Shown here piece after piece: positions 38,001 through 45,834 of a stretch of DNA of 64,000 nt; within the stretch, counting starts at the first letter, position 1; every line of letters starts with the position of its first letter. The translations under genes and the position numbers were made by a program. The notes beneath the pieces are model-generated. The model saw only the letters and a list, made by a program, of their open reading frames with translations. It had not been told where the DNA came from and did not search any database. The stretch spans positions 1,054,001-1,118,000 of the forward strand of contig OX337236.1 in assembly GCA_946965045.2 (NCBI GenBank), given 5' to 3'. Origin of the DNA: Epithemia pelagica (Eukaryota; Bacillariophyta; Bacillariophyceae; Surirellales; Surirellaceae).

Positions 38001-38929
38001 TCGACCCAATGGGTGACCATCTGTACTCCTGCACCTCTGCTTCCAAAACACCTCTTTCAAATGCCATCAGAGACACACTCTACGACATTCTCCGCCAAAT
38101 CGCTCCAGCAGCCGGAGCCGTCGACACTCCTCATGATGTTCACATCGAGCCCCCAGGTTTGACACCACAACACCAAAGAAACATTAGACCAGCAGACGTA
38201 GGTATGCTCCTGTCCAAGCCGCACAAAAACTCACCGTTTCAATACGTCGCGATTGACATTACTATCCCACCTCCCCGGCAACCCCAAACCATTCTTGACC
38301 CGTCCGACCACAACACACTCGCCACTTTGGCATCTAGGACGCATCAAGAGGCGGCAAGGGCCAAGTTTTGCCGAGACCCCGAGACATCAAAACACCTTCT
38401 CCACAATGGCATATACCTTCTCCCTTTCACGGTAGACCATCTTGGAGCGCTTGGTTCCTTCGCCGACCGTCTCCTTTTTCCATCAATTTATCAACCACAT
38501 CTGTTCTCAACGACACAACCACCACCTTGGACCAACGCCTTCTTCGGAAAAGACGAAAAAAGAAGCAAAGCACATCCTGCGGCATATAGACTCTTTCAAG
38601 AAGCGTCAGACGCACCAAGCAACCTCTTTACCGCCGCCAACAACAAAACAAAAAAATTCTCTTACCCAGAAGCACATATCTACTCAATCGGGCACTATGC
38701 AAAAGCCTCCCTTGGCCACGCAATCGTTTCGGCACTGGCTACTCATGCCAATACCAACATCGCCGCAATACGACAACACCAAACAACACGAAAAATGAGA
38801 ACCACTCAGTTGCAAAATCTGGCTACACCATGTTTTGCTCCGGTCACTCCCATCTACTCCCCCGCACCTCTGGCACCGTTCCTCAGTGTCACGGACGAAA
38901 CACCCCTCCTTTGCGTACCCACCGCTTAG
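35030..38929 (+). CDS. ORF2 of the non-LTR element: zinc fingers, RT and RLE endonuclease, 1299 aa
   Basis: Two C2H2 fingers lie near residues 13-41 (CPVPDC through LKQHLITEH) and 63-87 (CPTC through LRKHVTKKH), as in R2-type elements, where they help bind target DNA. RT motif A is VMLDLVNMFNNVS with Asp514, motif B is QGCPLSPLFSCLVL, and motif C is SIMDDTS with Asp627-Asp628, where most elements have F/YADD. A C-x-C...GDH...C knuckle lies near residue 983 (CRCSATKAIDPMGDHLYSC). The restriction-like endonuclease follows at about 1050-1085 (RPADVGMLL then YVAIDITI). The start codon overlaps the ORF1 stop (ATGAGTAA), suggesting coupled reinitiation. All blocks are intact. Confidence 0.9.
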   Translation: MSNSTTKPPKHCPVPDCPWKVPPLTTNPQASLKQHLITEHNETHPSDYLTPTLCTQYGLHPCPTCDTPTAIFATEGHLRKHVTKKHSRSKTNIDLVLHTYRHSTPETTTNWKNSLAYIHKLQISPPPFRRSLWHKLKPPLRAEFYATYNNVTNWILEATSPLATTILKDERPPAYDVDATPFWKLLILLEPLLLAPIQGTVHLTHSNAFRARLSLLKSGRIEELHNIIWNPTPLPSTRTINNKKKRQNQKNKQQHQPTDPLPSWRLASAQQLADLGNYQAAVKRLTTNTPPATLTTARIDRCQKQLFPERRQPPPATRAHGHANMPPPAAQYLKLQDKLFESALRQMKPGTASGPFATCTDILVSMAIYKTTSAPDATRPYFHNIKALIQLVVTGQIPTSVQQILASNYFLALHKDMANLERLRPIGIGTAIRRVAAKAALVHLTDDIRPLLLKGGQYGIQVPGGVDFVAQTTAMAVKQYIDQTHDLENNTTENNTTENNQPTTSPSRALVMLDLVNMFNNVSRTEARKILLENEATTQLVPLFDLLTKHTCNQWYFDDNKAANYLTQTEGFPQGCPLSPLFSCLVLLALTNKLNNEQAKRAQLRLRNNDPNDDGMGGIGHTASIMDDTSVCLPHCDIPWFLHRFEELGKPLGIVLNKSKTTILTSTNGHSPSNLSENQTHSLNQALSFLSPDDPSKAEITSGVRFLGQPIGSTAFARQYINNKLQGMQHKMNCILQLGDLQTQHNLFKFTMVSAILHLLPTDVNLAYKQTNPRTTLWSSPTTTQTEQLITNFLAKLTSLPENEISKSSALIATIPQRLGGLGYQQAAVAAYPCLLTQTARAIALATSTDTPIPLVHQRQLSNWKDSTNEYMTTFRKTLSLFANEYADESLYVPTRYDHTTHNRLLNHTVQEHTIPKLLTETDPKQRIFLPGLLSPLTSMALSLPLTATKFRFQNSVFRTAIKRKLRLPLFVRDPTQSWPQRCRCSATKAIDPMGDHLYSCTSASKTPLSNAIRDTLYDILRQIAPAAGAVDTPHDVHIEPPGLTPQHQRNIRPADVGMLLSKPHKNSPFQYVAIDITIPPPRQPQTILDPSDHNTLATLASRTHQEAARAKFCRDPETSKHLLHNGIYLLPFTVDHLGALGSFADRLLFPSIYQPHLFSTTQPPPWTNAFFGKDEKRSKAHPAAYRLFQEASDAPSNLFTAANNKTKKFSYPEAHIYSIGHYAKASLGHAIVSALATHANTNIAAIRQHQTTRKMRTTQLQNLATPCFAPVTPIYSPAPLAPFLSVTDETPLLCVPTA

Positions 38930-39158
38930 GAGTCCATTTGTTATAGACCGTAAAATAGTACAAAAAAAAAACGAAAGAATGTCCACTCTTTTCTCCATGT
39001 TGAATGTTCATGTTTCTTTCCAAGTCGCGGCCCTCTATGGATTGTGAGCATACCACAAAAGACATATCCATTATTACCTCTCAGGGAACTCGAGGCTAGC
39101 ATGAATTTGTGTGGAACGATACTGCAATGATGAGAGCGAGAGATGATCAATAATATTT

Positions 39159-39930
39159 GTTCACAAGAAAAAGGTGACCAAAAAGACCACCAAGTGGCAA
39201 GCCTTGAAGCTCTGTTCACTTCATAAGAAAACGTTGACCCAAAAGACAACCAAGTGGCAAGCATTGAAGCGTGAACGGCCCGTAACAGCAGAAGGCGATT
39301 TTTTGAATCCTGTTTGTTGCCATTCGTGTCAGTCTCTTTGTGGTTGTTCATGCTGCTATTGGCTATGGGCGGTGGAGGGAGTACATATTGTCGTCGTGCT
39401 CTGATGGGCATTTGGCATGCATACTTTGCAATGCCATGGAATATACAACCATGCAAGTGAGGCTCCTGTGTTGTTGCTTTCCAACAAATACCGAGTGGTG
39501 GGCACAAAGGCTCGCGGTGGTTCAGTCAATGACAGTGTCAGCGTCTTTTGATCCAGAGTTGCAACCAACGATTTCGCACGGGCAATGTGGGGGCTTTTGG
39601 CAGTCAGTCTTCATCTTTCTTCGCCGCTACCCGACGTTTGTCGAACGCCCTTCGGAACTATATCGATAGGACATGTGCCTCCTCCGTCACCAGCAGAACA
39701 CTGGCACCGTACTCATTGCCAGGAACCAAGGCTTTTTTCCAAACCTCGAACAAAAACACTGTGTCAGTGGGTCCCGAACAAGTTGGCCACCATGGCTTTG
39801 TTGTGGACTGAGTGGAACATTCCGTTCCCATTACGGCCACGAAACTTTCGGGAGACAATAAAAGTCAATGAGCGACAAAAAGGACCACCAAGTTGCAGGC
39901 CTTCAAGCGTGAACGGAAAATGCCCGTAAC
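39159..39930. repeat. Three degenerate copies of a ~55-bp unit
   Basis: Copies at 39159-39210, 39214-39270 and about 39872-39930 share GACCACCAAGTGGCAAGCCT-like cores. The second and third continue into GCGTGAACGG and CCCGTAAC. The first two are tandem and the third lies 600 bp away. Origin unknown. Confidence 0.7.
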
Positions 39931-40055
39931 GGCAATAAAGGTGATTTGGATTCTTCCTAGTGTGTAAGTCCCGTTGTGATTGGAATCAAGGCTTGATTCA
40001 AATCCCCTACAACGACGTGTTGGTGGGTCCCAAACAAGTTGGCCACCATGGCTTT
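39769..40055. repeat. Two copies of a 34-bp direct repeat
   Basis: GTGGGTCCC followed by (G/A)AACAAGTTGGCCACCATGG and CTTTG is found near 39769-39801 and again near 40022-40055 with one difference. It is adjacent to the 55-bp repeat family and may belong to the same larger decayed repeat. Confidence 0.8.
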
Positions 40056-40265
40056 GTACGTCAGTGTCCTTTTAGTTGTCTTTTGAAATAGCGCTAAGGA
40101 AATTCTCTAGTTTATTGTTTTTCTCGCCTGTCTAGTCGCCAGCACCCTGTTATGTCACGCGTTTCTTTGCCTGTTGTTCTTTTTCATCCCAACAAGTCAC
40201 TGAAGCCGTTTGCTCCATCAAAGATGCGTTTCACTCAGGATTGCTGGCAACGTACTGCAAAAGCT

Positions 40266-43200
40266 TTACTCAGTTTTTCTTTCTTCATAATCAGTTGAGG
40301 TCAAAGTCAACTTTGGAATCACCTTTGAGATTGCCGAACCGCCAAGGTAATTCCAGCCATATTGAGCCGATATGACCATATCTGAACAACCTTTATACGC
40401 AACAGCTCCGATGATAAGCAGAACAAGGATGAAGAACTGATTCGGTCGCTCCATGACAAGGATTTTGGTTTTATTGAAGTCTTGGTCAAACTCAGCAATC
40501 GAACCTAGACCCGTGATGTCAAGCACATTTCTTTGTTCCTCGTTTTTGATACCAGCTTCGTTCTCGTTCCCGTCACTGTTTGTCATTTGGCCCATGAGTA
40601 ATTCCGTTTGCTTGGCCTTAAATCTTGATTCTGCCACAAGTCTTTCGTCGTGATCCCTCCTCTGTTCGTTCATCTCATGTTCAAACTTCTGCTCTTGATA
40701 AGCGATTGATTGAGTATATCGCGAGGAAGAATGTCTGAATTTCTTCACAAGAGCTTCCATCTGTCTTGCACTGTTTAGTTGAACTTTATGTTTTGACTCA
40801 AGTTGACGAAGTTGCTCCTCGAGTTCTTGGTCCTTTCTCTTTTGCTCTTTGTGGGATTCTTCCCAGGTTTGCATTATTTGACATACGGCTCCTTCCATTC
40901 CAGACAGTTCATCTCTATATTTCGACTCAAGCTGTCGAAGCTGCTCTCGATATTCTGATTCTTTTGTTTCTTGTTCTTTATTGTGGAATTCTTCACGATC
41001 TTTCAATGCCTTTTCAACGGCCTGTTCCATTTCCGACAGTTCGACTTGGTGCTTGGACTCGAGTTGACGCAGTTGCTCTTGATATTCATCATCCTTCTTT
41101 TTTTGTTCGGCTTGATGAAATTGTTCATGATCCTGCATCTCTCGTTCTACGGACAGCTCCATCTCAGACAGTTGGTCCCCGTATTTCGACTCCAACTCAC
41201 AAAGTTGCTCCTGGTGTTCTTGATCTTTCTTTGCTAGCTCTTCGTTGTGAGATGTTTCACGCGCCTGCATCTCATCTTGTACAACTCTTTCCATATCAGC
41301 AAGATCAGCAATGAATTTAGTCTCCAGTTCGTGAAGTTGGTCAATGCGTTCCTTGTCTTTTCTATTCTCAACATCCTGTTCCATTTCGGAGAGTTCGACT
41401 TGGTGCTTGGACTCTAGTTGACGCAGTTGCTCTTGATATTCATCATCCTTCTTTTTTTGTTCGGCATGATAAAAATGTTCGTGATCCTGCATCTCTTGCT
41501 CTACGGACAGCTCCATTTCAGACAGTTGGTCCCTGTATTTGGACTCCAAATGACTAAGTTGCTCCTGGTGTTCTTGATCTTTCTTTGCCAGCTCTTCCTT
41601 GTGAGACTGTTCATGCGCCTGTATCTCATCTTGAACGACTCGTTCCATCTCAGAAAGCTGCGCCATGAATTTGCTCTCCACATCGTGAAGTTGGTCAATG
41701 TGTTCCTGGTCTTTTCTGGTTTCAACATCCTGTTCCATTTTGGAGAGTTCGACTTGGTGCTTCGACTCAAGTTCACGCAGCTGCTCTTGATATTCATCAT
41801 CCTTCTTCTTTAGTTCTGCATGATGAAATTGTTCATGATCCTGCGTCGCTTGTTCTGCGGACAGCTCCATCTCAGAGAGTTGGTCCCGGTATTTCGACTC
41901 CAACTGACCAAGCTGCTCCTGGTGTTCTTGATCTTTCTTTGCTATTTCGTCTTTGTGAGACTGTTCATGCGTCTGCATCTCATCTTGAAATACTCGTTCC
42001 ATCTCAGAAAGCTGAGCCGTGAATTTAGTCTCCACCTCTTGAAGTTGGTCAAGGTGTTCCTTGTCTTTCCTGTTTTCAACATCCAGTTCCACTTTGGACA
42101 GCTCGACTTGGTGCTTCGACTCAAGTTGACGCAGCTGCTCTTGATGTTCATTTTCTTTCTTCTTTAGTTCTTCTTGATGTGACTGGTCATGATCCTGCGT
42201 CTCCCGTTCTACGGAAAGCTCCATCTCGGACAGTTCGTCCAAGTATTTCGACTCCAACTGAAACAGTTGCTCCTGGTGTTCTTGATCTTTCTTTGCCAGC
42301 TCTTCCTTGTGAGACTTTTCATGCGCCTGCATCTGATCTTGAACGGCTCGTTCCATCTCAGAAAGCTGAGCCGTGAATTTAGTCTCCACCTCTTGAAGTT
42401 GGTCAAGGTGTTCCTTGTCTTTCCTGTTTTCAACATCCAGTTCCACTTTGGACAGCTCGACTTTGTGCTTAGACTCAAGTTCACGCAGTTGCTCTTTCCT
42501 GTTTTCAACATCCAGTTCCACTTTGGACAGCTCGACTTTGTGCTTAGACTCAAGTTCACGCAGTTGCTCTTTCCTGTTTTCAACATCCAGTTCCACTTTG
42601 GACAGCTCGACATTGTGCTTAGACTCAAGTTCACGCAGTTGCTCTTGATATTCATCATCCTTCTTCTTTAATTCTGCATGAAGAAATTGTTCGTGATCCT
42701 GCGTCGCTTGTTCTGTGGACAGCTCCATCTCAGACAGTTGGTCCCTGTACTTCGACTCCAACTGACAAAGTTGCTCCTGGTGTTCTTGATCTTTCTTTGC
42801 TAGTTCGTCCTTGTGAGATTTTTCACGCGCCTGCATCTCATCTTTTACAACTCGTTCCATCTCAGAAAGCTGAGCCGTGAATTTAGTCTCCAGCTCATGA
42901 AGTTGGTCAATCCGTTCCTTGTCTTTCCTGTTTTCAACAGCCTGTTCCATTTCGGAGAGTTCGACTTGGTGCTTCGACTCAAGTTGACGCAGTTGCTCTT
43001 GATGTTCATCTTCTTTCTTGTTTAGTTCTGCTTGATGAGACTGGTCATGATCCTGCGTCTCTCGTTCTACGGAAAGCTCCATCTCGGACAGTTCGTCCAA
43101 GTATTTCGACTCCAACTGAAACAATTGCTCCTGGTGTTCTTGATCTTTCTTTGTCAGCTCTTCCTTGTGAGACTTTTTATGCGCCTGTATTTTATGTTTA

Positions 43201-45491
43201 ACGACTCGTTCCATCTCAGAAAGCTGAGCCGTGAAGTTTTTCTCCACCTCGCGAAGTTGGTCAAGGTGTTCCTTGTTTTTCCTGTTTTCAACAGCCTGTT
43301 CCATTTCGGAGAGTTCGACTTTGTGCTTAGACTCAAGTTGACGCACTTGCTCTTGATATTCATCATCCTTCTTCTTTTGTTCGGCTTGATGAAATTGAAC
43401 ATGATCCTGCATCTCTCGTTCTACGGACAGCTTCATTTCAGAAAGTTGTTCCTTGTGTTTCGACTCTAGCTGACCAAGCTGCTCCTGGAGCTCTTGATCT
43501 TTCTTAGCTAGTTCGTCCTTGTGAGACTTTTCATACGCCTGCTTCTCATGTTGAACGATTCGTTCTCTCTCAGAAAGCAGAGCTCTGAAATTATTCTCCA
43601 CTTCACGAAGTTGGTCAATATGTTCCTTGTCGTTCCTGTCATGTTCTTCTTTGTAGGACTTCTCTTTATTCAGGATTTCCTGATGTACAGCTTGCTGCAC
43701 GTCAGAGAGCTGCTTCTTGTATTTTGACTCCATTCGATGAAGTTGCTCCTGATGCTCCTGGTCTTTCTTTTCTTTTTCCTCTCGATGAGACTTTTCATTA
43801 CCCTCCAATTTCTGCTTCACGAGCAGTTCCATTTCATAGAGCTTGGCTTTGTATTGTGAATCCAGTTTAGCGATCTTTTCCTGATTTTCCTGTGTCTGCT
43901 TCTGAAGCTGTTCCTGATGCTCCTTGTCTTTCTTTTCTTTTTCCGCGCGGTGAGACTTTTCATTGCCGTCCATTTTCTGCTTCACGAAGAGTTCCATTTC
44001 AGAGAGCTTGGCTTTGTATTGTGAATCCAGTTTTGCGATCTTTTCCTGATTTTCCTGTGCCTGCTTCTGAAGCTCTTCTTTGTCAGACTTTGCTTGTTTT
44101 TTCGTGTCTTTCAATATCCGCTTCATTCCAGAAAGTTGGGCTTTATAATGGTTCGCCATTACGATCAGTTTCTTTTGTTGCTCAATCGTCAATGACTCTT
44201 GGTTCTTCTCTGTTTCCTTTTCGGTATGAGTGCTGTCTTTTGATCCGAGATTCAGTTGAAGTTTGGGCTCATCTTTTTCTTCGCTGCCAATGCCACTGTT
44301 GCTGTTCTGACCCAGTGACTCGTTCACGTTCTTGTTTCTTCCAAACAATGTTTTGTCGGCTCCGGAAAGTTGCTCCCGAAGTCTTTCCAAATGCATCCGA
44401 TGTTCCAAGATTCCAATCTCTCGCTTGTCGTCGTTATCGGTTGATTCAGAGGCACAGTGGAAATGTTCTGCTTCAAGATATTCCCCGGCATCGGTTATTT
44501 CTTCGTCGTCAATGGACCTTCCGTCAGACGGATCAGTTACAATACGCATGGATTGCGCATGGCTGGCCTTGTCTTCTGTTGACGACTGAGGAGAAAGGAA
44601 TGATTGTTCTTCTTGTTGTCTCAAGATCAACTTTGGTTTTTGTTCCACAGTGGATGGTCCTGACGTTGCAGGCTTTTGCAGGATTGGTTTCGATTGAATC
44701 TCAGGGCTTCGTGAAGCGTTGAAGGCTTTGATATGTTTTTGAGGGATGGGAGTACGACTTGGTTGTTTCTTGGTGGAGTGTACCAAGATGAATGGTGGAA
44801 GAACAGTGCTGCTTTTCTTACTGAGATCAGGACTGTGTAAAAGAGAAGTTTCGATTCCCTTGGAAGTGTTTCGATCTCCACCTACTGAAGGCTCAGGACT
44901 TCGTGGTGGTGTGTTCAACTCTCTTGGAATTGAGAGAGGACCGAGGTCCGAACTCACAGGTGCAGCAGTTTTGGTAGGTACGTTCAGAACGGCAATATTG
45001 TTTCTTTTGGGCGTTGGTGACTGGGTCATGGACACATCGGATGCGTTGCAATCTCGCAGTAGGCTGTTGAAATCATGTGGTAACCTGAGCATGACAGGTG
45101 TCGATGAAACAGTTGTCGATGAAACACTGGGAGCTTCGGAAGGATCCTCCGAAGGTATGGACCGACTTGACGAAATATTCATGAGAGAAGATTTCGCTGC
45201 TGTCGTTGGCTGATTTCGGGTTTGCTGACTGCCTCCGTTGAAAATGGGATAATTAAACTTGGGCTGGGGTGAAGAATCGGTGCGTCGGCCTTGAACGGCG
45301 GTGGTTTGATTCATTGCTCGCATAGCGGAGGTCTCTTTCAACGGCATCAGACACAAGAAGAGTGGTGTTAACGATAACCTTGCTACAAAGAATGAGCTTT
45401 CCTTTTTCTCACAAAGATGTGAGATACAAGATGAATGAGGGGAAAAGATTCGTGATGTCGTCAAAAAGCGACGGGCGGTGGCGACATCCAT
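40266..45491 (-). CDS. Giant repeat coiled-coil protein with C-terminal membrane anchor, 1741 aa
   Basis: Residues 1-420 are Ser/Thr/Pro-rich and probably disordered. From about 420 to 1640 the protein is an almost unbroken charged coiled coil made of repeats of 118 residues. Each repeat reads roughly HQEQL-LESKYRDQLSEMEL, then YQEQLRQLESKHQVELSEME, then DQLHELETKFTAQLSEME, with Lys/Glu linkers. DNA spacing is 354 bp between copies (for example 41218, 41572, 41926). Near residue 1684 a single hydrophobic span (FFILVLLIIGAVAYKGCSDMVI) lies about 35 residues from the C-terminus, so the protein is tail-anchored with the rod in the cytosol, like golgins or giantin. Family identity is not certain. 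The frame is open to 45491; starts at 45347 (MPLKETS) or later are possible. Confidence 0.8.
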   Translation of the reverse strand: MDVATARRFLTTSRIFSPHSSCISHLCEKKESSFFVARLSLTPLFLCLMPLKETSAMRAMNQTTAVQGRRTDSSPQPKFNYPIFNGGSQQTRNQPTTAAKSSLMNISSSRSIPSEDPSEAPSVSSTTVSSTPVMLRLPHDFNSLLRDCNASDVSMTQSPTPKRNNIAVLNVPTKTAAPVSSDLGPLSIPRELNTPPRSPEPSVGGDRNTSKGIETSLLHSPDLSKKSSTVLPPFILVHSTKKQPSRTPIPQKHIKAFNASRSPEIQSKPILQKPATSGPSTVEQKPKLILRQQEEQSFLSPQSSTEDKASHAQSMRIVTDPSDGRSIDDEEITDAGEYLEAEHFHCASESTDNDDKREIGILEHRMHLERLREQLSGADKTLFGRNKNVNESLGQNSNSGIGSEEKDEPKLQLNLGSKDSTHTEKETEKNQESLTIEQQKKLIVMANHYKAQLSGMKRILKDTKKQAKSDKEELQKQAQENQEKIAKLDSQYKAKLSEMELFVKQKMDGNEKSHRAEKEKKDKEHQEQLQKQTQENQEKIAKLDSQYKAKLYEMELLVKQKLEGNEKSHREEKEKKDQEHQEQLHRMESKYKKQLSDVQQAVHQEILNKEKSYKEEHDRNDKEHIDQLREVENNFRALLSERERIVQHEKQAYEKSHKDELAKKDQELQEQLGQLESKHKEQLSEMKLSVEREMQDHVQFHQAEQKKKDDEYQEQVRQLESKHKVELSEMEQAVENRKNKEHLDQLREVEKNFTAQLSEMERVVKHKIQAHKKSHKEELTKKDQEHQEQLFQLESKYLDELSEMELSVERETQDHDQSHQAELNKKEDEHQEQLRQLESKHQVELSEMEQAVENRKDKERIDQLHELETKFTAQLSEMERVVKDEMQAREKSHKDELAKKDQEHQEQLCQLESKYRDQLSEMELSTEQATQDHEQFLHAELKKKDDEYQEQLRELESKHNVELSKVELDVENRKEQLRELESKHKVELSKVELDVENRKEQLRELESKHKVELSKVELDVENRKDKEHLDQLQEVETKFTAQLSEMERAVQDQMQAHEKSHKEELAKKDQEHQEQLFQLESKYLDELSEMELSVERETQDHDQSHQEELKKKENEHQEQLRQLESKHQVELSKVELDVENRKDKEHLDQLQEVETKFTAQLSEMERVFQDEMQTHEQSHKDEIAKKDQEHQEQLGQLESKYRDQLSEMELSAEQATQDHEQFHHAELKKKDDEYQEQLRELESKHQVELSKMEQDVETRKDQEHIDQLHDVESKFMAQLSEMERVVQDEIQAHEQSHKEELAKKDQEHQEQLSHLESKYRDQLSEMELSVEQEMQDHEHFYHAEQKKKDDEYQEQLRQLESKHQVELSEMEQDVENRKDKERIDQLHELETKFIADLADMERVVQDEMQARETSHNEELAKKDQEHQEQLCELESKYGDQLSEMELSVEREMQDHEQFHQAEQKKKDDEYQEQLRQLESKHQVELSEMEQAVEKALKDREEFHNKEQETKESEYREQLRQLESKYRDELSGMEGAVCQIMQTWEESHKEQKRKDQELEEQLRQLESKHKVQLNSARQMEALVKKFRHSSSRYTQSIAYQEQKFEHEMNEQRRDHDERLVAESRFKAKQTELLMGQMTNSDGNENEAGIKNEEQRNVLDITGLGSIAEFDQDFNKTKILVMERPNQFFILVLLIIGAVAYKGCSDMVISAQYGWNYLGGSAISKVIPKLTLTSTDYEERKTE
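42421..42645. repeat. 75-bp tandem repeat, three copies, within the coiled-coil gene
   Basis: Units at 42421-42495, 42496-42570 and 42571-42645 are almost identical. Each encodes 25 residues of coiled coil (minus strand, EQLRELESKHKVELSKVELD and on). Two extra copies explain why one 354-bp spacing in the gene becomes 504 bp. The frame is preserved. Confidence 0.95.
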
Positions 45492-45834
45492 CCAATTGTG
45501 ATTGGCTTTTTGGCGAAATGGGCGTAAAAGCTTATGAGAGTTTTAGCTGCGTGACACCACCCGGTGCATTTTAGTATTGCCCCTTTCAGTTTTCCGCGGA
45601 CTTCTGGTCCCATTTTCTCGCCTCTCGTCCGCTAAATAGCGAGCAAGTTCTGCCTGCTCGCTCAGACCAAGAAGGGCACGGATAAAGGAATTTTTGGGGG
45701 GTCGTACACAATTAAGCCTCTGAAGGCCGGCGTTCTGGGGTATCATAGTTATGATTCATCAAATCCTTAACCCTGATGTGGCTAAAACGAGTGCTGGCTG
45801 TGCCTGTGCGTCTCACGTACATCATCTCTTCACC
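45492..45834. promoter_or_regulatory. Divergent promoter between coiled-coil and helical-repeat genes
   Basis: This 343-bp region separates two divergent starts. The upstream ATG at 45751 is in frame with the right-hand gene, so part of this may be leader. No specific site was recognised. Confidence 0.45.

Larger units (their letters stand above)
31846..38971 (+). mobile_element. Non-LTR retrotransposon with restriction-like endonuclease, two ORFs
   Basis: ORF1 (31846-35037) and ORF2 (35030-38929) overlap by eight bases in ATGAGTAA. ORF2 has N-terminal zinc fingers, RT, a CCHC knuckle and a PD-(D/E)XK-type endonuclease, the layout of the R2/CRE/NeSL/R4 group. A short 3' UTR ends in ten A at 38962-38971, which I take as the 3' end. 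No target duplication was found and the 5' end is uncertain. Both ORFs are open, so the copy looks recent. The coding strand is extremely A+C-rich, unlike the neighbouring genes. Confidence 0.88.
38930..40265. other. Intergenic with element 3' UTR and short dispersed repeats
   Basis: After the poly-A at 38971 there are no convincing genes. Two families of short repeats occur and are listed separately. ORFs such as 39340-39669 have no recognisable features. Confidence 0.55.

Noticed and set aside
38972-39200. rDNA or other multicopy RNA target for the RLE-type element
   Set aside because: No rRNA, tRNA or snRNA sequence could be recognised on either side of the element.
40766-44722. Many + strand ORFs opposite the coiled-coil gene
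   Set aside because: They mirror its repeat and simply lack stops because of the Glu/Lys/Gln codon pattern.
40266-45491. CRISPR-like or satellite array
   Set aside because: The 354-bp periodicity is coding, in frame throughout, and has no unique spacers.
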